From Streptomyces tailanensis (GTDB lineage Bacteria; Actinomycetota; Actinomycetes; Streptomycetales; Streptomycetaceae), in the NCBI RefSeq assembly GCF_008386495.1, contig NZ_VTHJ01000044.1, forward strand, positions 1,067-65,066: DNA of 64,000 bases. The letters are read 5' to 3'. Position numbers and translations under genes: made by a program. Each line of letters begins with the position of its first letter. The stretch's first letter is position 1. Below, one piece after another: positions 41,520 to 50,378 of the stretch. A model generated the notes under the pieces. That model searched no databases. It was not told where the DNA came from and worked only from the letters and a program-made list of their open reading frames with translations.

Positions 41520-42099
41520 CAACAGGGCTGACACCACAGGTGACGCCGCAGCTGACAAGACGGCTGACAGCCGCCTCGCACCACGCCTGCGCGAGCTTGC
41601 CCGGCGCACCGGACGACAGTACTCCGCAGGGCACGACCGGCCGCTGAGCGGCTATCTCGCGTCCATGACGGGATTCGGGGCGTACACGGCGGCCTGGGCC
41701 ACGGCGGTACGGCTGCGCGGGTGCCCCCTGCCCGACCGGCCCCAGCCCTGGGACGTGGTCCTGACCTCGGTCGCCACCTTCCGGCTCAGCAGGCTCCTGA
41801 GCAAGGCGTCCGTCACCGGTCCGCTGCGCGCGCCCTTCACGCGGTACGTCGGCCCGCAGGGCCCCGCCGAGCTGCACGAGGAGGCGGATCCGGAGGGCGG
41901 CAAGGGGACACCTCGTACATGTACTTCCGAGTGCATCGAATCCGAGATGCCTCCTCCAGAACGGCACTGGATCACATTTGACACCCGGAATGCCCGGATA
42001 TGCGGCACGGATGGTAGACGGGGACGACAATACTTAAGGCCCGAATTCGACGCGGATTCGACCCGAGCAGTTTGTTCAGCGAGTAAACATGCCCTCTGA
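41494..42099 (+). pseudogene. DUF1360 membrane protein, 3'-truncated
   Basis: From ATG 41494 the protein matches DUF1360: RPLSGYLASMTGFGAYTAAW, then PWDVVLTSVATFRLSRLLSK and ASVTGPLRAPFTRYVGPQGP. Homology ends at HEEADPEGG near 41895. The second half, normally with CPFC and two helices, is replaced by 65 unrelated residues encoded by lower-GC DNA that leads to rnpB. It is translationally coupled to the Rieske gene by overlap. I read it as cut at the border of the accessory region. Confidence 0.6.
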
Positions 42100-42117
42100 C
42101 CTGCGGAAATAGAGAGC

Positions 42118-42528
42118 GGCAGACGAGTCGGGCTGTACGCCGGGTTCTGTTCCGGAGGGTTCTCGCGAGCCCTCCGGCGACGGCCATCCATCTAGGGCCG
42201 ACGTTGCCGTCGGCCTCGTGCGGTCTACCCGTGGACTTGGGCGGGCAGCCCTCGGGCGTCCACGCAGGGACACCGGGGTGTCCCCTCTTGACCTTGCTCC
42301 GGGTGGGGTTTACCTAGCTGCCCAGGTCACCCTGGGCACTGGTGGTCTCTTACACCGCCGTTTCACCCTTACCCAGCACCTGAGCGCTGGGCGGTTTGTT
42401 TTCTGTGGCACTGTCCCGCGGGTCACCCCGGGTGGCCGTTAGCCATCACCCTGCCCTGTGGAGCCCGGACGTTCCTCGGGAAGCCCCCTAGGGGGACTCC
42501 ACGCGGCCGTCCGCCCGGCTCGTCTGCC
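42118..42528 (-). ncRNA. rnpB: RNase P RNA
   Basis: The minus strand contains the universally conserved bacterial RNase P core: GAGGAACGTCCGGGCTCCAC, then AGGGCAGGGTGATGGCTAAC downstream, GTAAGAGACCACCAG in the specificity region, and a 3' section GGGTAGACCGCACG with AGATGGATGGCCG. Helix P1 is visible: GGCAGACGAG at the 5' end (to 42528) pairs with CTCGTCTGCC at the 3' end (from 42118), extended by CGGGC/GCCCG across one mismatch. It is about 411 nt, the normal size for a type A RNA of high-GC actinobacteria. It processes tRNA 5' ends. Its 5' end overlaps the last 41 bases of the EamA gene on the same strand. Confidence 0.95.
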
Positions 42529-43429
42529 GTGTCGACCATGCTACCGGGCGCCCGCCGGTCCTCGGTCCCGGTGGTGTCGGTGACGCCGTCGCGAGGAAGG
42601 AGCCGGCCAGGATCAGGGCGAAGGATGCCAGGACTCCGGGCGTGAGTTGCTCGTCGAGGAAGATCGCGCCTGCCGCCACCGCCACCGCCGGGTTGACGTA
42701 CGTGAAGACCGTCGCCCTCGTGGGGCCGACCTCGTGGACCAACTCCAGGAAGGCCACGAAGGCGAGGGCCGTGCAGATCACGCCCAGGGCCGTGAGGGAC
42801 GCCAGGGCGGGGGTCGAGGGCATGGTGGGCGGGCGGGTCAGGGCCGCCGCGGGGGCGTAGACGAGGGCCGCGAGGAGGAGGACCGGGGCTATCAGCTGGA
42901 GGGTGGGGACCTGCTTGAGGTGGCGGGCCATGATCAGGGGAGCTATGGCGTAGCCGACCACCGTGATCAGGACCTCCGTGAGGGAGAGGACGTTGCCTCC
43001 TGTGAGGTGCGGAACGGTCAGGACCGCCACGCCGCCCAGGCCCAGCGCGAGCCCGGTGATCCGGCGGGCGCCCAGCCGTTCCGTGTCGCCGAGGAACCGG
43101 GCCAGGACGACGCTCAAGATCGGTACGCCCGCGATCAGGAGGCCGGCCGTGGAGCTGGAGAGGTGGCGTTCGGCGTCGGTCAGCGTCCACCACGGGCCGA
43201 TGACCTCGATGACCGCGAAGGCCAGCATCGGGCGCCAGTGTGCCCGTACGGTCGCGGCCAGTCCGCCCTGACGGATCGCGAAGGGAAGCAGGAGGGCCGC
43301 GCCGAGGGCACAGCGTACGAAGACGACCATGGACGGCGACACCTCGTCCACGGCCACTTTGATCATCAGGTAGGGGATGCCCCAGACCACTCCCAACAGG
43401 GAGAAGAGGAACCAGCCGCGTGCAGTCAT
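42488..43429 (-). CDS. EamA-family (DMT) transporter
   Basis: A 313-residue exporter with ten transmembrane helices in two EamA repeats. The first begins FSLLGVVWGIPYLMIKVAVD, the second near LITVVGYAIAPLIMARHLKQ, with VFTYVNPAVAVAAGAIFLDE marking the last conserved pair. Substrates of such permeases are metabolites or amino acids; none can be assigned. ATG 43429 is preferred. It faces an AraC regulator that lies upstream on the same strand. The last 14 codons lie within the rnpB RNA gene, an unusual overlap. Confidence 0.88.
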   Translation of the reverse strand: MTARGWFLFSLLGVVWGIPYLMIKVAVDEVSPSMVVFVRCALGAALLLPFAIRQGGLAATVRAHWRPMLAFAVIEVIGPWWTLTDAERHLSSSTAGLLIAGVPILSVVLARFLGDTERLGARRITGLALGLGGVAVLTVPHLTGGNVLSLTEVLITVVGYAIAPLIMARHLKQVPTLQLIAPVLLLAALVYAPAAALTRPPTMPSTPALASLTALGVICTALAFVAFLELVHEVGPTRATVFTYVNPAVAVAAGAIFLDEQLTPGVLASFALILAGSFLATASPTPPGPRTGGRPVAWSTRQTSRADGRVESP

Positions 43430-43508
43430 GGGGGGAGTCTCGGCCGGGTCGGCGACCTACGTCTTGAACGCTGTTGCGCCTCGCCCACGGCTTCTACGGC
43501 ATCCACGC

Positions 43509-44339
43509 CTACTGCGGCTTCGGTGTCACGCCCATGCGGTACGCCGCCGGTGTCACCCCCAGCACCCTGCGGAACCACCTCGTCATATGGGCCTGATCCG
43601 CGAAGCCCACCTGGCCGGCCGCCTCCGCCGGGCGGGCGCCGGACTCCAGCAGGGTGCGGGCCCGGGCCACGCGGTACTGGGCGAGCCAGGCGTACGGGGG
43701 CATGCCCATGGTCGTACGGAAGGCGCGGAGGAGCTGGTAACGGGAGAGGCCCAGGTCGGTGGCGAGGTCGGCGAGGGAGGGCGGGGCCATGAGCTCGTCG
43801 GCCAGGCGGTCTCGTACGGCGTGGGCGATCGTGCTCGCGCCGGGGACCGTGTCCGGTGCCGGGCGGGACGTGGAGTGGCGGCGGGCCAGGGCCGTGAGCA
43901 GCCAGGGGAGGCGGGACTCGGCCTCCAGGAGGTCGGGGCAGGTGCTCAGCTCGGCGTGGGCGGTGCGCAGGGCGGCGGCGAGTTCGGGGTCGTGGAGGAC
44001 GGGCTCGCGGAAGTGCGGGATGCCGCCGAGGATGCCGTCGGTGAGGAGGGCGGTGGCCGGGTAGAGCGCGCGGTAGGCGTAGGTGCCGTACGCCGACTCG
44101 CCGGTGTGCGGTTCGCCGGGGGCCAGGACCACGATCGCGCCCTCCCCCACGGTGAGGGCGCCGCCCCGGTAGTCGATGCACGAGGCGCCCAGCACGCAGA
44201 TGCCCACGCTGAACTCCTCGTGGGTGTGCGGGGCGTAGCGGTGGCGGTCGAAGCGGGCGGTGAGGAGGTCGAGGGGGCGGTCGGGGCGGCCGAGGGTGGC
44301 GCGGGTCCAGCGGGTGCGGGTCTTGCCGTGTTCGTTCAC
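43509..44339 (-). CDS. AraC-family transcriptional regulator
   Basis: A 276-residue regulator. The N-terminal cupin (AraC-binding domain) contains RYAPHTHEEFSVGICVLGAS and VVLAPGEPHTGES. The C-terminal pair of HTHs is clear: LADLATDLGLSRYQLLRAFR and EAAGQVGFADQAHMTRWFRR, ending VLGVTPAAYR. GTG 44339 is chosen since GCACGAG precedes it and upstream codons are Gly/Arg-rich noise. It lies 79 bp upstream of the EamA gene on the same strand and probably controls that exporter. Confidence 0.9.
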   Translation of the reverse strand: MNEHGKTRTRWTRATLGRPDRPLDLLTARFDRHRYAPHTHEEFSVGICVLGASCIDYRGGALTVGEGAIVVLAPGEPHTGESAYGTYAYRALYPATALLTDGILGGIPHFREPVLHDPELAAALRTAHAELSTCPDLLEAESRLPWLLTALARRHSTSRPAPDTVPGASTIAHAVRDRLADELMAPPSLADLATDLGLSRYQLLRAFRTTMGMPPYAWLAQYRVARARTLLESGARPAEAAGQVGFADQAHMTRWFRRVLGVTPAAYRMGVTPKPQ

Positions 44340-44710
44340 CTCGTGCCCCGCTCCCCCGGTCCTCGCCCCTCCGCCACCGGTTCTCCAGGCTACGCCCACG
44401 TCAGGCTTGCGCCCCGCCGGTGGCCCTCGCTTGACCCTGCCGCAACGTCAACGTTTCTGCTGGTCCCATGGTGGGTGCGGTGCCGATCGTGTTCGGTTCC
44501 TGCTGCCGTCGACGCCGCTGGATGCGGCGGGTCGGGCGCGGTGTGGAGACCGCCCTGCCGGACGCTTTCCGAGCCGGTGTGGACCCGGCCGGGGCAGGGA
44601 GCAGGCCGACGGTATGAACATTCGCCGCCAGGACTGCGCCGTAGCGCCCTCGTCCCCACCTCCAAACGGAGAGCGGGACGGCTCGTGCGCTTCAACGCCG
44701 ACGAGTCCGA
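44340..44710. other. Intergenic, no gene seen
   Basis: About 370 bases between the AraC gene start and the RNB gene end. It presumably holds the AraC promoter. No reading frame with homology or ribosome binding site was found. Confidence 0.4.
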
Positions 44711-46213
44711 TCAACTCGCACGTGCTGTGCAGGAGTTCACGCCGGCACGAAGCGGACCTTCGCCGTCCCCGGGTGCGCCCGCGTGAGTCGCACCCGCAGT
44801 CGCCCCCCCCAGCGGCAGCCGCTCGCCGGCCGCAGCGTCGAGGCGGCCGATGATCGCCGGGGACTCCAACTGCACGGTTCCTACCGCCGGTTCACGCTTG
44901 TCCATGTCTTCCACGTCCTCCACGTCCACCACCCAGCCGTCGAAGACCTCCCCGACCCGGTCCATCAGCAGCGCGGCCTCGACGATGTCCACGCATTCGC
45001 GTTCCACGCGGCCCGCCCGGCGCGTGCCGTCGGCCATCTCGTCGGGGAGGGTGTCGAGGGCGGCCAGGACCCAGTCGGGGGGCGGCTCTCCGGCCGTCGC
45101 CGCGAGGCAGATCTCCGAGGCGTAGCGGTCGACGAGGCGGCGGAGCGGGGCCGTGCAGTGGGCGTAGGGGGCGGCGACGGCGGAGTGCGTGGTGATGTCG
45201 GGGAGGTCGCTGTCCCGGAAGACCGTGTAGTGCGCGCCGCGCAGGAGGGTCGTGCACTCCAGGAGGAAGGCCGCGTGACGGGGTTCGTGCGGGTCGAGGG
45301 AGCGGACGAGTTGCGCGTACGAGACGTGGTGGGGCCAGTCGATGCGCAGGGCCGTGGCGGTACGGCGCAGGCGGCCGACGGCGCCGTCGGGGGCGGTGGG
45401 GAGCGTGCGCAGTACGCCGGTGCCGTGGGCCAGCATCAGGTCGGCGGCGGCCATGCCGGTGAGCAGGGAGATCTGGGCGTTCCAGCCGTCGGCGGGGAGG
45501 GGGGCGCGGTACGCCAGCTCGTAGCCTTCATCGCCCTCGTCGTGCTCGATGATCTCCTGCTCGGGGACATTGAGGGAGACGCCGCCGCGTTCGACCTCGA
45601 GTCGCTCGCGCAGCTGTCCGATCTCCTTGAGGAGGGCGAGCGGTTCTTCCGCGGTGCCCGCGTCGATCTCCTTCTGTACGCCCTCGTAGTTCAGCTTGGC
45701 GCGGCTGCGCACCAGCGCGCGGCGGACGTCGACGGAGGCGGTACGGCCGTCCGTGTCGAGGTCCAGCGTCCACAGCACCGCCGGGCAGGTGTGGTCCGGG
45801 AGCAGGCCGGCGGCGCCCTCGGAGAGGCAGGCGGGGTACAGGGGGACCCTGTCGTCGGGGAAGTACAGGGTCATCACCCGGCGGTGGGCCTCGGCGTCGA
45901 GCACGGCGCCGGGGGTGACGAACGCGGCGACGTCGGCGATGGCGTACCGGACGCGGTAGCCGGCGCCGCCCGGGAGGCGAGACAGATGCATCGCCTGGTC
46001 GAGGTCGGTGGCGGCTGGCGGGTCGATGGTGAAGAAGGGGATGTCCGTAACGTCGTACGACGGCAGGCGGGGCGAGTGCGCCGCGTGCTCCGCCTCTACG
46101 AGGACCTGGAGCGGGAAGACGTCGGGCACACCGAGTTCACCGCGCAGCGCGCGCAGGGCCGCCCGTAGGGGAGCCTCGGGGGCGCCCATGACGCGGATGT
46201 GGCGGCGGGGCAT
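44711..46213 (-). CDS. RNB-domain (RNase II/R-like) ribonuclease
   Basis: A 500-residue 3'-5' exoribonuclease-like protein. The catalytic RNB domain begins at YDVTDIPFFTIDPPAATDLD (the acidic metal-binding motif), with RVRYAIADVAAFVTPGAVLD, RYASEICLAA and HCTAPLRRLVDRYA following. It lacks clear N-terminal cold-shock domains and ends with a short beta-like tail, so it is the compact actinobacterial form. ATG 46213 starts MPRRHIRVMGAPEAP. It is divergent from yaaA, 155 bp away. Confidence 0.88.
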   Translation of the reverse strand: MPRRHIRVMGAPEAPLRAALRALRGELGVPDVFPLQVLVEAEHAAHSPRLPSYDVTDIPFFTIDPPAATDLDQAMHLSRLPGGAGYRVRYAIADVAAFVTPGAVLDAEAHRRVMTLYFPDDRVPLYPACLSEGAAGLLPDHTCPAVLWTLDLDTDGRTASVDVRRALVRSRAKLNYEGVQKEIDAGTAEEPLALLKEIGQLRERLEVERGGVSLNVPEQEIIEHDEGDEGYELAYRAPLPADGWNAQISLLTGMAAADLMLAHGTGVLRTLPTAPDGAVGRLRRTATALRIDWPHHVSYAQLVRSLDPHEPRHAAFLLECTTLLRGAHYTVFRDSDLPDITTHSAVAAPYAHCTAPLRRLVDRYASEICLAATAGEPPPDWVLAALDTLPDEMADGTRRAGRVERECVDIVEAALLMDRVGEVFDGWVVDVEDVEDMDKREPAVGTVQLESPAIIGRLDAAAGERLPLGGATAGATHAGAPGDGEGPLRAGVNSCTARAS

Positions 46214-46368
46214 GGGTCGAGCGTAGGGCGGAGCGGGCGGAACGGCACCCCGACCGCACCCCGACCGGGACGTACCGAGGCCCTCGCTCGCACCCCGGCC
46301 GCCGCTGCGGAAGCCCCCCTTCCCACCCCGTACTCTGTCGCGGAGCCCTACAGACGCAAGGAGTACCC

Positions 46369-47151
46369 GTGCTCGTCCTGCTGCCCCCGTCCGAAGGAAA
46401 GGCCCCCTCGGCGGGTGGCACTCCGCTGAAGTTGGAGGGCCTTTCCCTGCCGGCGCTCACCGGGGCGCGCGAGGCCGTGCTCGGTGAGTTGGTCGAGCTG
46501 TGTGCGGGTGACGAGGACAAGGCCCGGGAGGTGCTCGGGCTGAGCGAGGGGCTGCGGGGCGAGGTCGCCAAGAACGCGGAGCTGCTGACGGCGGGGGCGC
46601 GCCCGGCCGGGCAGATCTACACGGGGGTGCTGTACGACGCCCTCGACCTGGCCACGCTGGACGCCGCCGCGAAGAGGCGTGCCGCGCGCTCGCTGCTGGT
46701 CTTCTCCGGGTTGTGGGGCGCGGTTCGGGTGACGGACCGTATCCCCTCCTACCGCTGCTCGATGGGCGTGAAGCTGCCCGGCATCGGCGCGCTGGGCACG
46801 CACTGGCGTACGCCGATGGCGTCGGCGCTCCCCGAGGCGGCCGGCGACGGTCTCGTCCTCGACCTGCGGTCCTCCGCGTACGCCGCCGCCTGGAAGCCGA
46901 AGGGTGAGGTGGCCGGGCGGACGGCGACCGTACGGGTGCTGCACGCGCCGACCCGGAAGGTCGTCAGCCACTTCAACAAGGCGACCAAGGGCCGGATCGT
47001 ACGGAGTCTGCTGGCGGCCGGGATCGCCCCCAAGGGTCCGGCGGAGCTGGTGGAGGCGCTGCGGGACCTCGGGTACGTGGTGGAGGCGGAGCCGCCGGTG
47101 AAGGCGGGGGCGGCTTGGGCGCTGGATGTGCTGGTGGACGAGATCCACTGA
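46369..47151 (+). CDS. yaaA: Peroxide stress protein YaaA family
   Basis: A 260-residue protein of the YaaA/DUF328 family. The signature LLPPSEGKAPSAGG at the N-terminus, GVLYDALDLATLD, VFSGLWGAVRVTDRIPSYR and CSMGVKLPGIG are all present. E. coli YaaA lowers free iron during peroxide stress and binds DNA. Start GTG 46369; ACGCAAGGAG precedes it. Divergent from the RNB gene and convergent with the RNase H/phosphatase gene. Confidence 0.9.
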   Translation: MLVLLPPSEGKAPSAGGTPLKLEGLSLPALTGAREAVLGELVELCAGDEDKAREVLGLSEGLRGEVAKNAELLTAGARPAGQIYTGVLYDALDLATLDAAAKRRAARSLLVFSGLWGAVRVTDRIPSYRCSMGVKLPGIGALGTHWRTPMASALPEAAGDGLVLDLRSSAYAAAWKPKGEVAGRTATVRVLHAPTRKVVSHFNKATKGRIVRSLLAAGIAPKGPAELVEALRDLGYVVEAEPPVKAGAAWALDVLVDEIH

Positions 47152-47207
47152 GGCCCCCACCGGCAGCGCCGGCGCGGGAGGCGGCGGCCCTGCGCCACCG
47201 CCTCCCG

Positions 47208-48503
47208 TCAGCGCAGGTGTGATGTGTCGTTGAGGAGGCGGACGGTGGCGTTGCCGTCGGCGTAGTACGCCAGTGCCGACAGTGAAGCCGCCGACAGTTC
47301 CATGCGGAACAGAGACTCCGGGGGTGCGCCGAGGGCCAGCCGTACCAGTGTCTTGATCGGCGTGACGTGGGTGACGAGCAGGACCGTACGGCCCCGGTAC
47401 GCCGCGACGAGCTCGTCCCGGGTGGCGGCGACACGGTGGGCCACGGCCTCGAAGCTCTCGCCGCCGCCGGTGGGTCGGGCGTCCGGCGAGGCCAGCCAGG
47501 CGTTCATGTCGTCCGGGTACCGCTCGCGCACCTCGCCGAAGGTGAGCCCCTCCCAGGCGCCGAAGTCGGTCTCCCTCAGTCCGTCCTCGACGGCGACCCT
47601 CAGCCCCAGCCGGGCGGCGACGATCTCCGCCGTCTCGCGGCAGCGGGCCAGCGGCGACGACACGATCGCCTGAATGGTGCCGCGAGCGGCCAGGGCATCG
47701 GCGACGCGCTCCGCCTGATACCGCCCGACCTCCGACAACGCCGGATCCGACCCGCCGCTCCCCGAGAACCGCTTCTCCGGCGTCAACGGGGTCTCGCCAT
47801 GCCGGAGCAGTACGAAGGTGGCGGGCGTCCCGAGATCGGGGGCGGCGGACGCGACGTTCGTGGCGGCACGGATGTCGGCGGCGGCCTTGGAGGGGGTGGT
47901 GTTGCCAGGGGTGGCAGTGGCTCCCGCGCCGCTCTCGACCTCACCACGGGCCCCCGCCAGCGCCGCCCGGGCCTTCGCCGCGCCCGCCGTCGCGTCCCCC
48001 GGCGGGCCCGACGGCTCGGGTACGGCGGCGGTCCCGGTCCTCGTCGCCCGGGCGTCCAGCTCCGCCGTGGACGTAGACGCGGACCACTGTTCGCCGCGCC
48101 TGCCCGCGTCCATCGCCTCGTTGGCGAGGCGGTCGGCGTGCTTGTTCTGCTCTCGCGGGATCCACTCGTAGGTGACCTGGCCGGGCGGGAAGACGCGGGC
48201 GGCCTCGGTGGCCAGCGGCTTCATGTCGGGGTGCTTGATCTTCCAGCGGCCGGACATCTGCTCGACGACCAGCTTGGAGTCCATGCGGACGCGGACGGTG
48301 GCCGTCGGGTCGAGCGCGCGAGCCGCCTTCAGCCCGGCGATGAGACCCCGGTACTCGGCGACGTTGTTCGAGGCGACGCCGATGTGCTCGGCCGCCTCCA
48401 CCAGCGTCTCGCCGGTCACCGCGTCGAGGACGACGCAGCCGTAGCCCGCGGGCCCCGGGTTGCCCCGGGAACCGCCGTCGGCCTCGACGATGAACTCCCG
48501 CAC
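47208..48503 (-). CDS. Bifunctional RNase HI / acid phosphatase-like protein
   Basis: A 431-residue fusion. Residues 1-135 are RNase HI: EADGGSRGNPGPAGYG, NVAEYRGLIAGL, VRMDSKLVVEQM and NKHADRLANEAM give the acidic catalytic residues. A low-complexity Ala/Gly/Thr linker spans about 140-225. Residues 228-431 are a histidine phosphatase: FVLLRHGETPLTPEKRF, SSPLARCRETAEIVAARL and VTHVTPIKTLVRLAL. This architecture matches the mycobacterial RNase H/CobC-type protein. It is the last gene of an operon with zinc-ribbon and Nif3 proteins, 22 bp downstream of the former. Confidence 0.92.
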   Translation of the reverse strand: MREFIVEADGGSRGNPGPAGYGCVVLDAVTGETLVEAAEHIGVASNNVAEYRGLIAGLKAARALDPTATVRVRMDSKLVVEQMSGRWKIKHPDMKPLATEAARVFPPGQVTYEWIPREQNKHADRLANEAMDAGRRGEQWSASTSTAELDARATRTGTAAVPEPSGPPGDATAGAAKARAALAGARGEVESGAGATATPGNTTPSKAAADIRAATNVASAAPDLGTPATFVLLRHGETPLTPEKRFSGSGGSDPALSEVGRYQAERVADALAARGTIQAIVSSPLARCRETAEIVAARLGLRVAVEDGLRETDFGAWEGLTFGEVRERYPDDMNAWLASPDARPTGGGESFEAVAHRVAATRDELVAAYRGRTVLLVTHVTPIKTLVRLALGAPPESLFRMELSAASLSALAYYADGNATVRLLNDTSHLR

Positions 48504-48525
48504 GACAGAAGCCCCTTGTCGCCCC

Positions 48526-49269
48526 TCAGAGGCCCGACTCGCCCGTGCGCACCAGGATGCGGCGGCAGTTCTCGCAGCGGATGACCGTGTCGGGCGCGGC
48601 CTTGCGGATCTCGTTGATGTCGGTGATCGACAGCTCCTGGCGGCAGCCCTGGCAGGTGCGCTGGTACAGCTTGGCCGCGCCGATGCCGCCCTGCTGCTCG
48701 CGCAGCTTGTCGTAGAGCTTGAGGAGGTCGGCGGGGACGGAGCCGGCGATGACCTCGCGCTCCTTCGTCACCGTCGCCGCCTCGCCGTCGATCTCCTCGA
48801 ACGCGGCGTCCCGGCGGGCGGTCGCGTCGTCGATCTTCCCCTGGACGGCACCGACCCGCTCGGTCAGTTCGGCGACCCGCTCCTGCGTGGCCTCCCGGCG
48901 TTCCATGACCTCCAGGACGATGTCCTCCAGGTCGCCCTGCCGCTTGGCGAGGGAGGCGATCTCGCGCTGGAGGTTCTCCAGGTCCTTCGGGGAGGTGATG
49001 GCGCCGGAGTCCAGGCGCTGCTGGTCGCGGGTGGCGCGCTGGCGCACCTGGTCCACGTCCTGCTCGGCCTTGGTCTGCTCGCGGGCGGTGTCGCTCTCCT
49101 CGGTCTGCGCGGCCACGAGCAGGTCGCGCAGCTGCGTCTGGTCCTTCGTCAGCGACTCGATCTCGGCGTGCTCGGGCAGCGACCTCCTACGGTGCGCGAG
49201 CTGCTGCAGGCGTACGTCGAGGGCCTGGACGTCGAGGAGTCGGATCTGGTCGGCGGGCGCGGCGTTCAG
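48526..49269 (-). CDS. Coiled-coil zinc-ribbon protein (C4-type)
   Basis: A 247-residue protein. Residues 10-190 form long coiled coils (RDLLVAAQTEESDTAREQTK and EVMERREATQERVAELTERV), and the C-terminus has a zinc ribbon with CQGCRQEL and CENCRRI. The actinobacterial family is conserved next to Nif3 and RNase H/phosphatase genes, function unknown, perhaps nucleic-acid linked. The start is a rare CTG at 49269: GGAG lies eight bases upstream, the CTG overlaps the stop of the Nif3 gene (CTGA), and the next Met is far inside the coil. Confidence 0.88.
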   Translation of the reverse strand: MNAAPADQIRLLDVQALDVRLQQLAHRRRSLPEHAEIESLTKDQTQLRDLLVAAQTEESDTAREQTKAEQDVDQVRQRATRDQQRLDSGAITSPKDLENLQREIASLAKRQGDLEDIVLEVMERREATQERVAELTERVGAVQGKIDDATARRDAAFEEIDGEAATVTKEREVIAGSVPADLLKLYDKLREQQGGIGAAKLYQRTCQGCRQELSITDINEIRKAAPDTVIRCENCRRILVRTGESGL

Positions 49270-50135
49270 TTGGGGGCTCCTGCAGTTGATTCGGGGGAGG
49301 CCGCGTGGGCCGTCCAGGGGTCGGTGACCGTCTTGGAGACGTGGACGCGCAGTCCCCATCCCTCCCGGTCGGAGATCTCGTCGAGCTGGGCGGCGGCCAG
49401 CTCGCACCAGGGCCATTCGGTGGCCCAGTGCGCCGCGTCGAGCAGCGCGAGAGGGGTGCCGGTCGCTTCCGTCGTACGGGCGACGGCCTCGGAGGCCGGG
49501 TGGTGACGCAGGTCCGCGGTGAGGAAGGCGTCAACACTCGCCGCGCGTACGTCGTCGAAAAGGCTGTCGCCGGAGCCGCCGCTGACGGCGACCGTGCGGA
49601 CGACCGCCTCGGGGTCGCCGGCGACCCGGATGCCCTGCGCGGTGGCGGGCAGCCGCTCGGCGGCCCGCGCGGCCAGTTCCCGTACGGTCAGGGGGTGGTC
49701 CAGCTCGCAGACCCGGCCCAGACCGCGCCGCCCTTCGGCGTCGGAGGGGTCCGGTACGAGCGGTCCTACGACCCTGAGGTCCAGCGCGCCCGCCAACGCG
49801 TCGCTGACGCCCGGGTCGGCGGTGTCGGCGTTGGTGTGGGCGACGTGCAGCGCGATGTCGTTCTTGATCAGGGTGTGCACGACCCGGCCCTTGAAGGTGG
49901 AGGCCGCCACCGTCGTCGTACCGCGCAGATAGAGCGGGTGGTGGGTGACCAGCAGGTCGGCGCCCAGCTTCACCGCTTCCTCGACGATCTCCTGGACGGG
50001 GTCGACGGCGAACAGGACCCGCGTGACCTCCTGGTCGGGGTCTCCGCAGACCGTGCCGACCGCGTCCCATCCCTCGGCCCTCTCGGGCGGCCAGAGGGCG
50101 TCGAGCGCGGCGATGACTTCAGACAGACGGGGCAC
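49266..50135 (-). CDS. Nif3-like dinuclear metal-centre protein
   Basis: A 289-residue protein of the Nif3/DUF34 family, which forms hexameric toroids with a two-metal site. The His ligands are in LLVTHHPLYLRG, with VAHTNADTADPGVSDAL, GDSLFDDVRAASVDAFLTAD and LLDAAHWATEWPW. GTG 50135 starts PRLSEVIAALDALWPP, the family's usual N-terminus. It heads a tightly coupled operon (four-base overlap with the zinc-ribbon gene). The biochemical role of the family is unresolved; GTP cyclohydrolase-like and NIF3-type assignments have been proposed. Confidence 0.9.
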   Translation of the reverse strand: MPRLSEVIAALDALWPPERAEGWDAVGTVCGDPDQEVTRVLFAVDPVQEIVEEAVKLGADLLVTHHPLYLRGTTTVAASTFKGRVVHTLIKNDIALHVAHTNADTADPGVSDALAGALDLRVVGPLVPDPSDAEGRRGLGRVCELDHPLTVRELAARAAERLPATAQGIRVAGDPEAVVRTVAVSGGSGDSLFDDVRAASVDAFLTADLRHHPASEAVARTTEATGTPLALLDAAHWATEWPWCELAAAQLDEISDREGWGLRVHVSKTVTDPWTAHAASPESTAGAPN

Positions 50136-50378
50136 GCACCAAAGGCTACCTGCACCGCTCCCCTCCCAGACCGGCCGCGGGTCACTTGACCAGCCGCACC
50201 TCCGGCCCCATGGCCGGACCCACCCGCCCGACCCCGCGCCCGAGGCGTCGGCCAGCACATAAACCGCCGTTCACTCAGGCGAATCGCGGGACGAACACCC
50301 TTATGTGTGAAAGATGAGCCCGGTTGTCGCCCGTCTGTGCGTGCGAAAACTAGCTTCGTCGCTGGAGGTGATCGCACG

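Noticed and set aside
42423..43193. Minus-strand ORF overlapping EamA and rnpB
   Set aside because: Off-frame Arg/Pro/Gly-rich translation of the transporter; the EamA frame has transmembrane pattern and codon bias.
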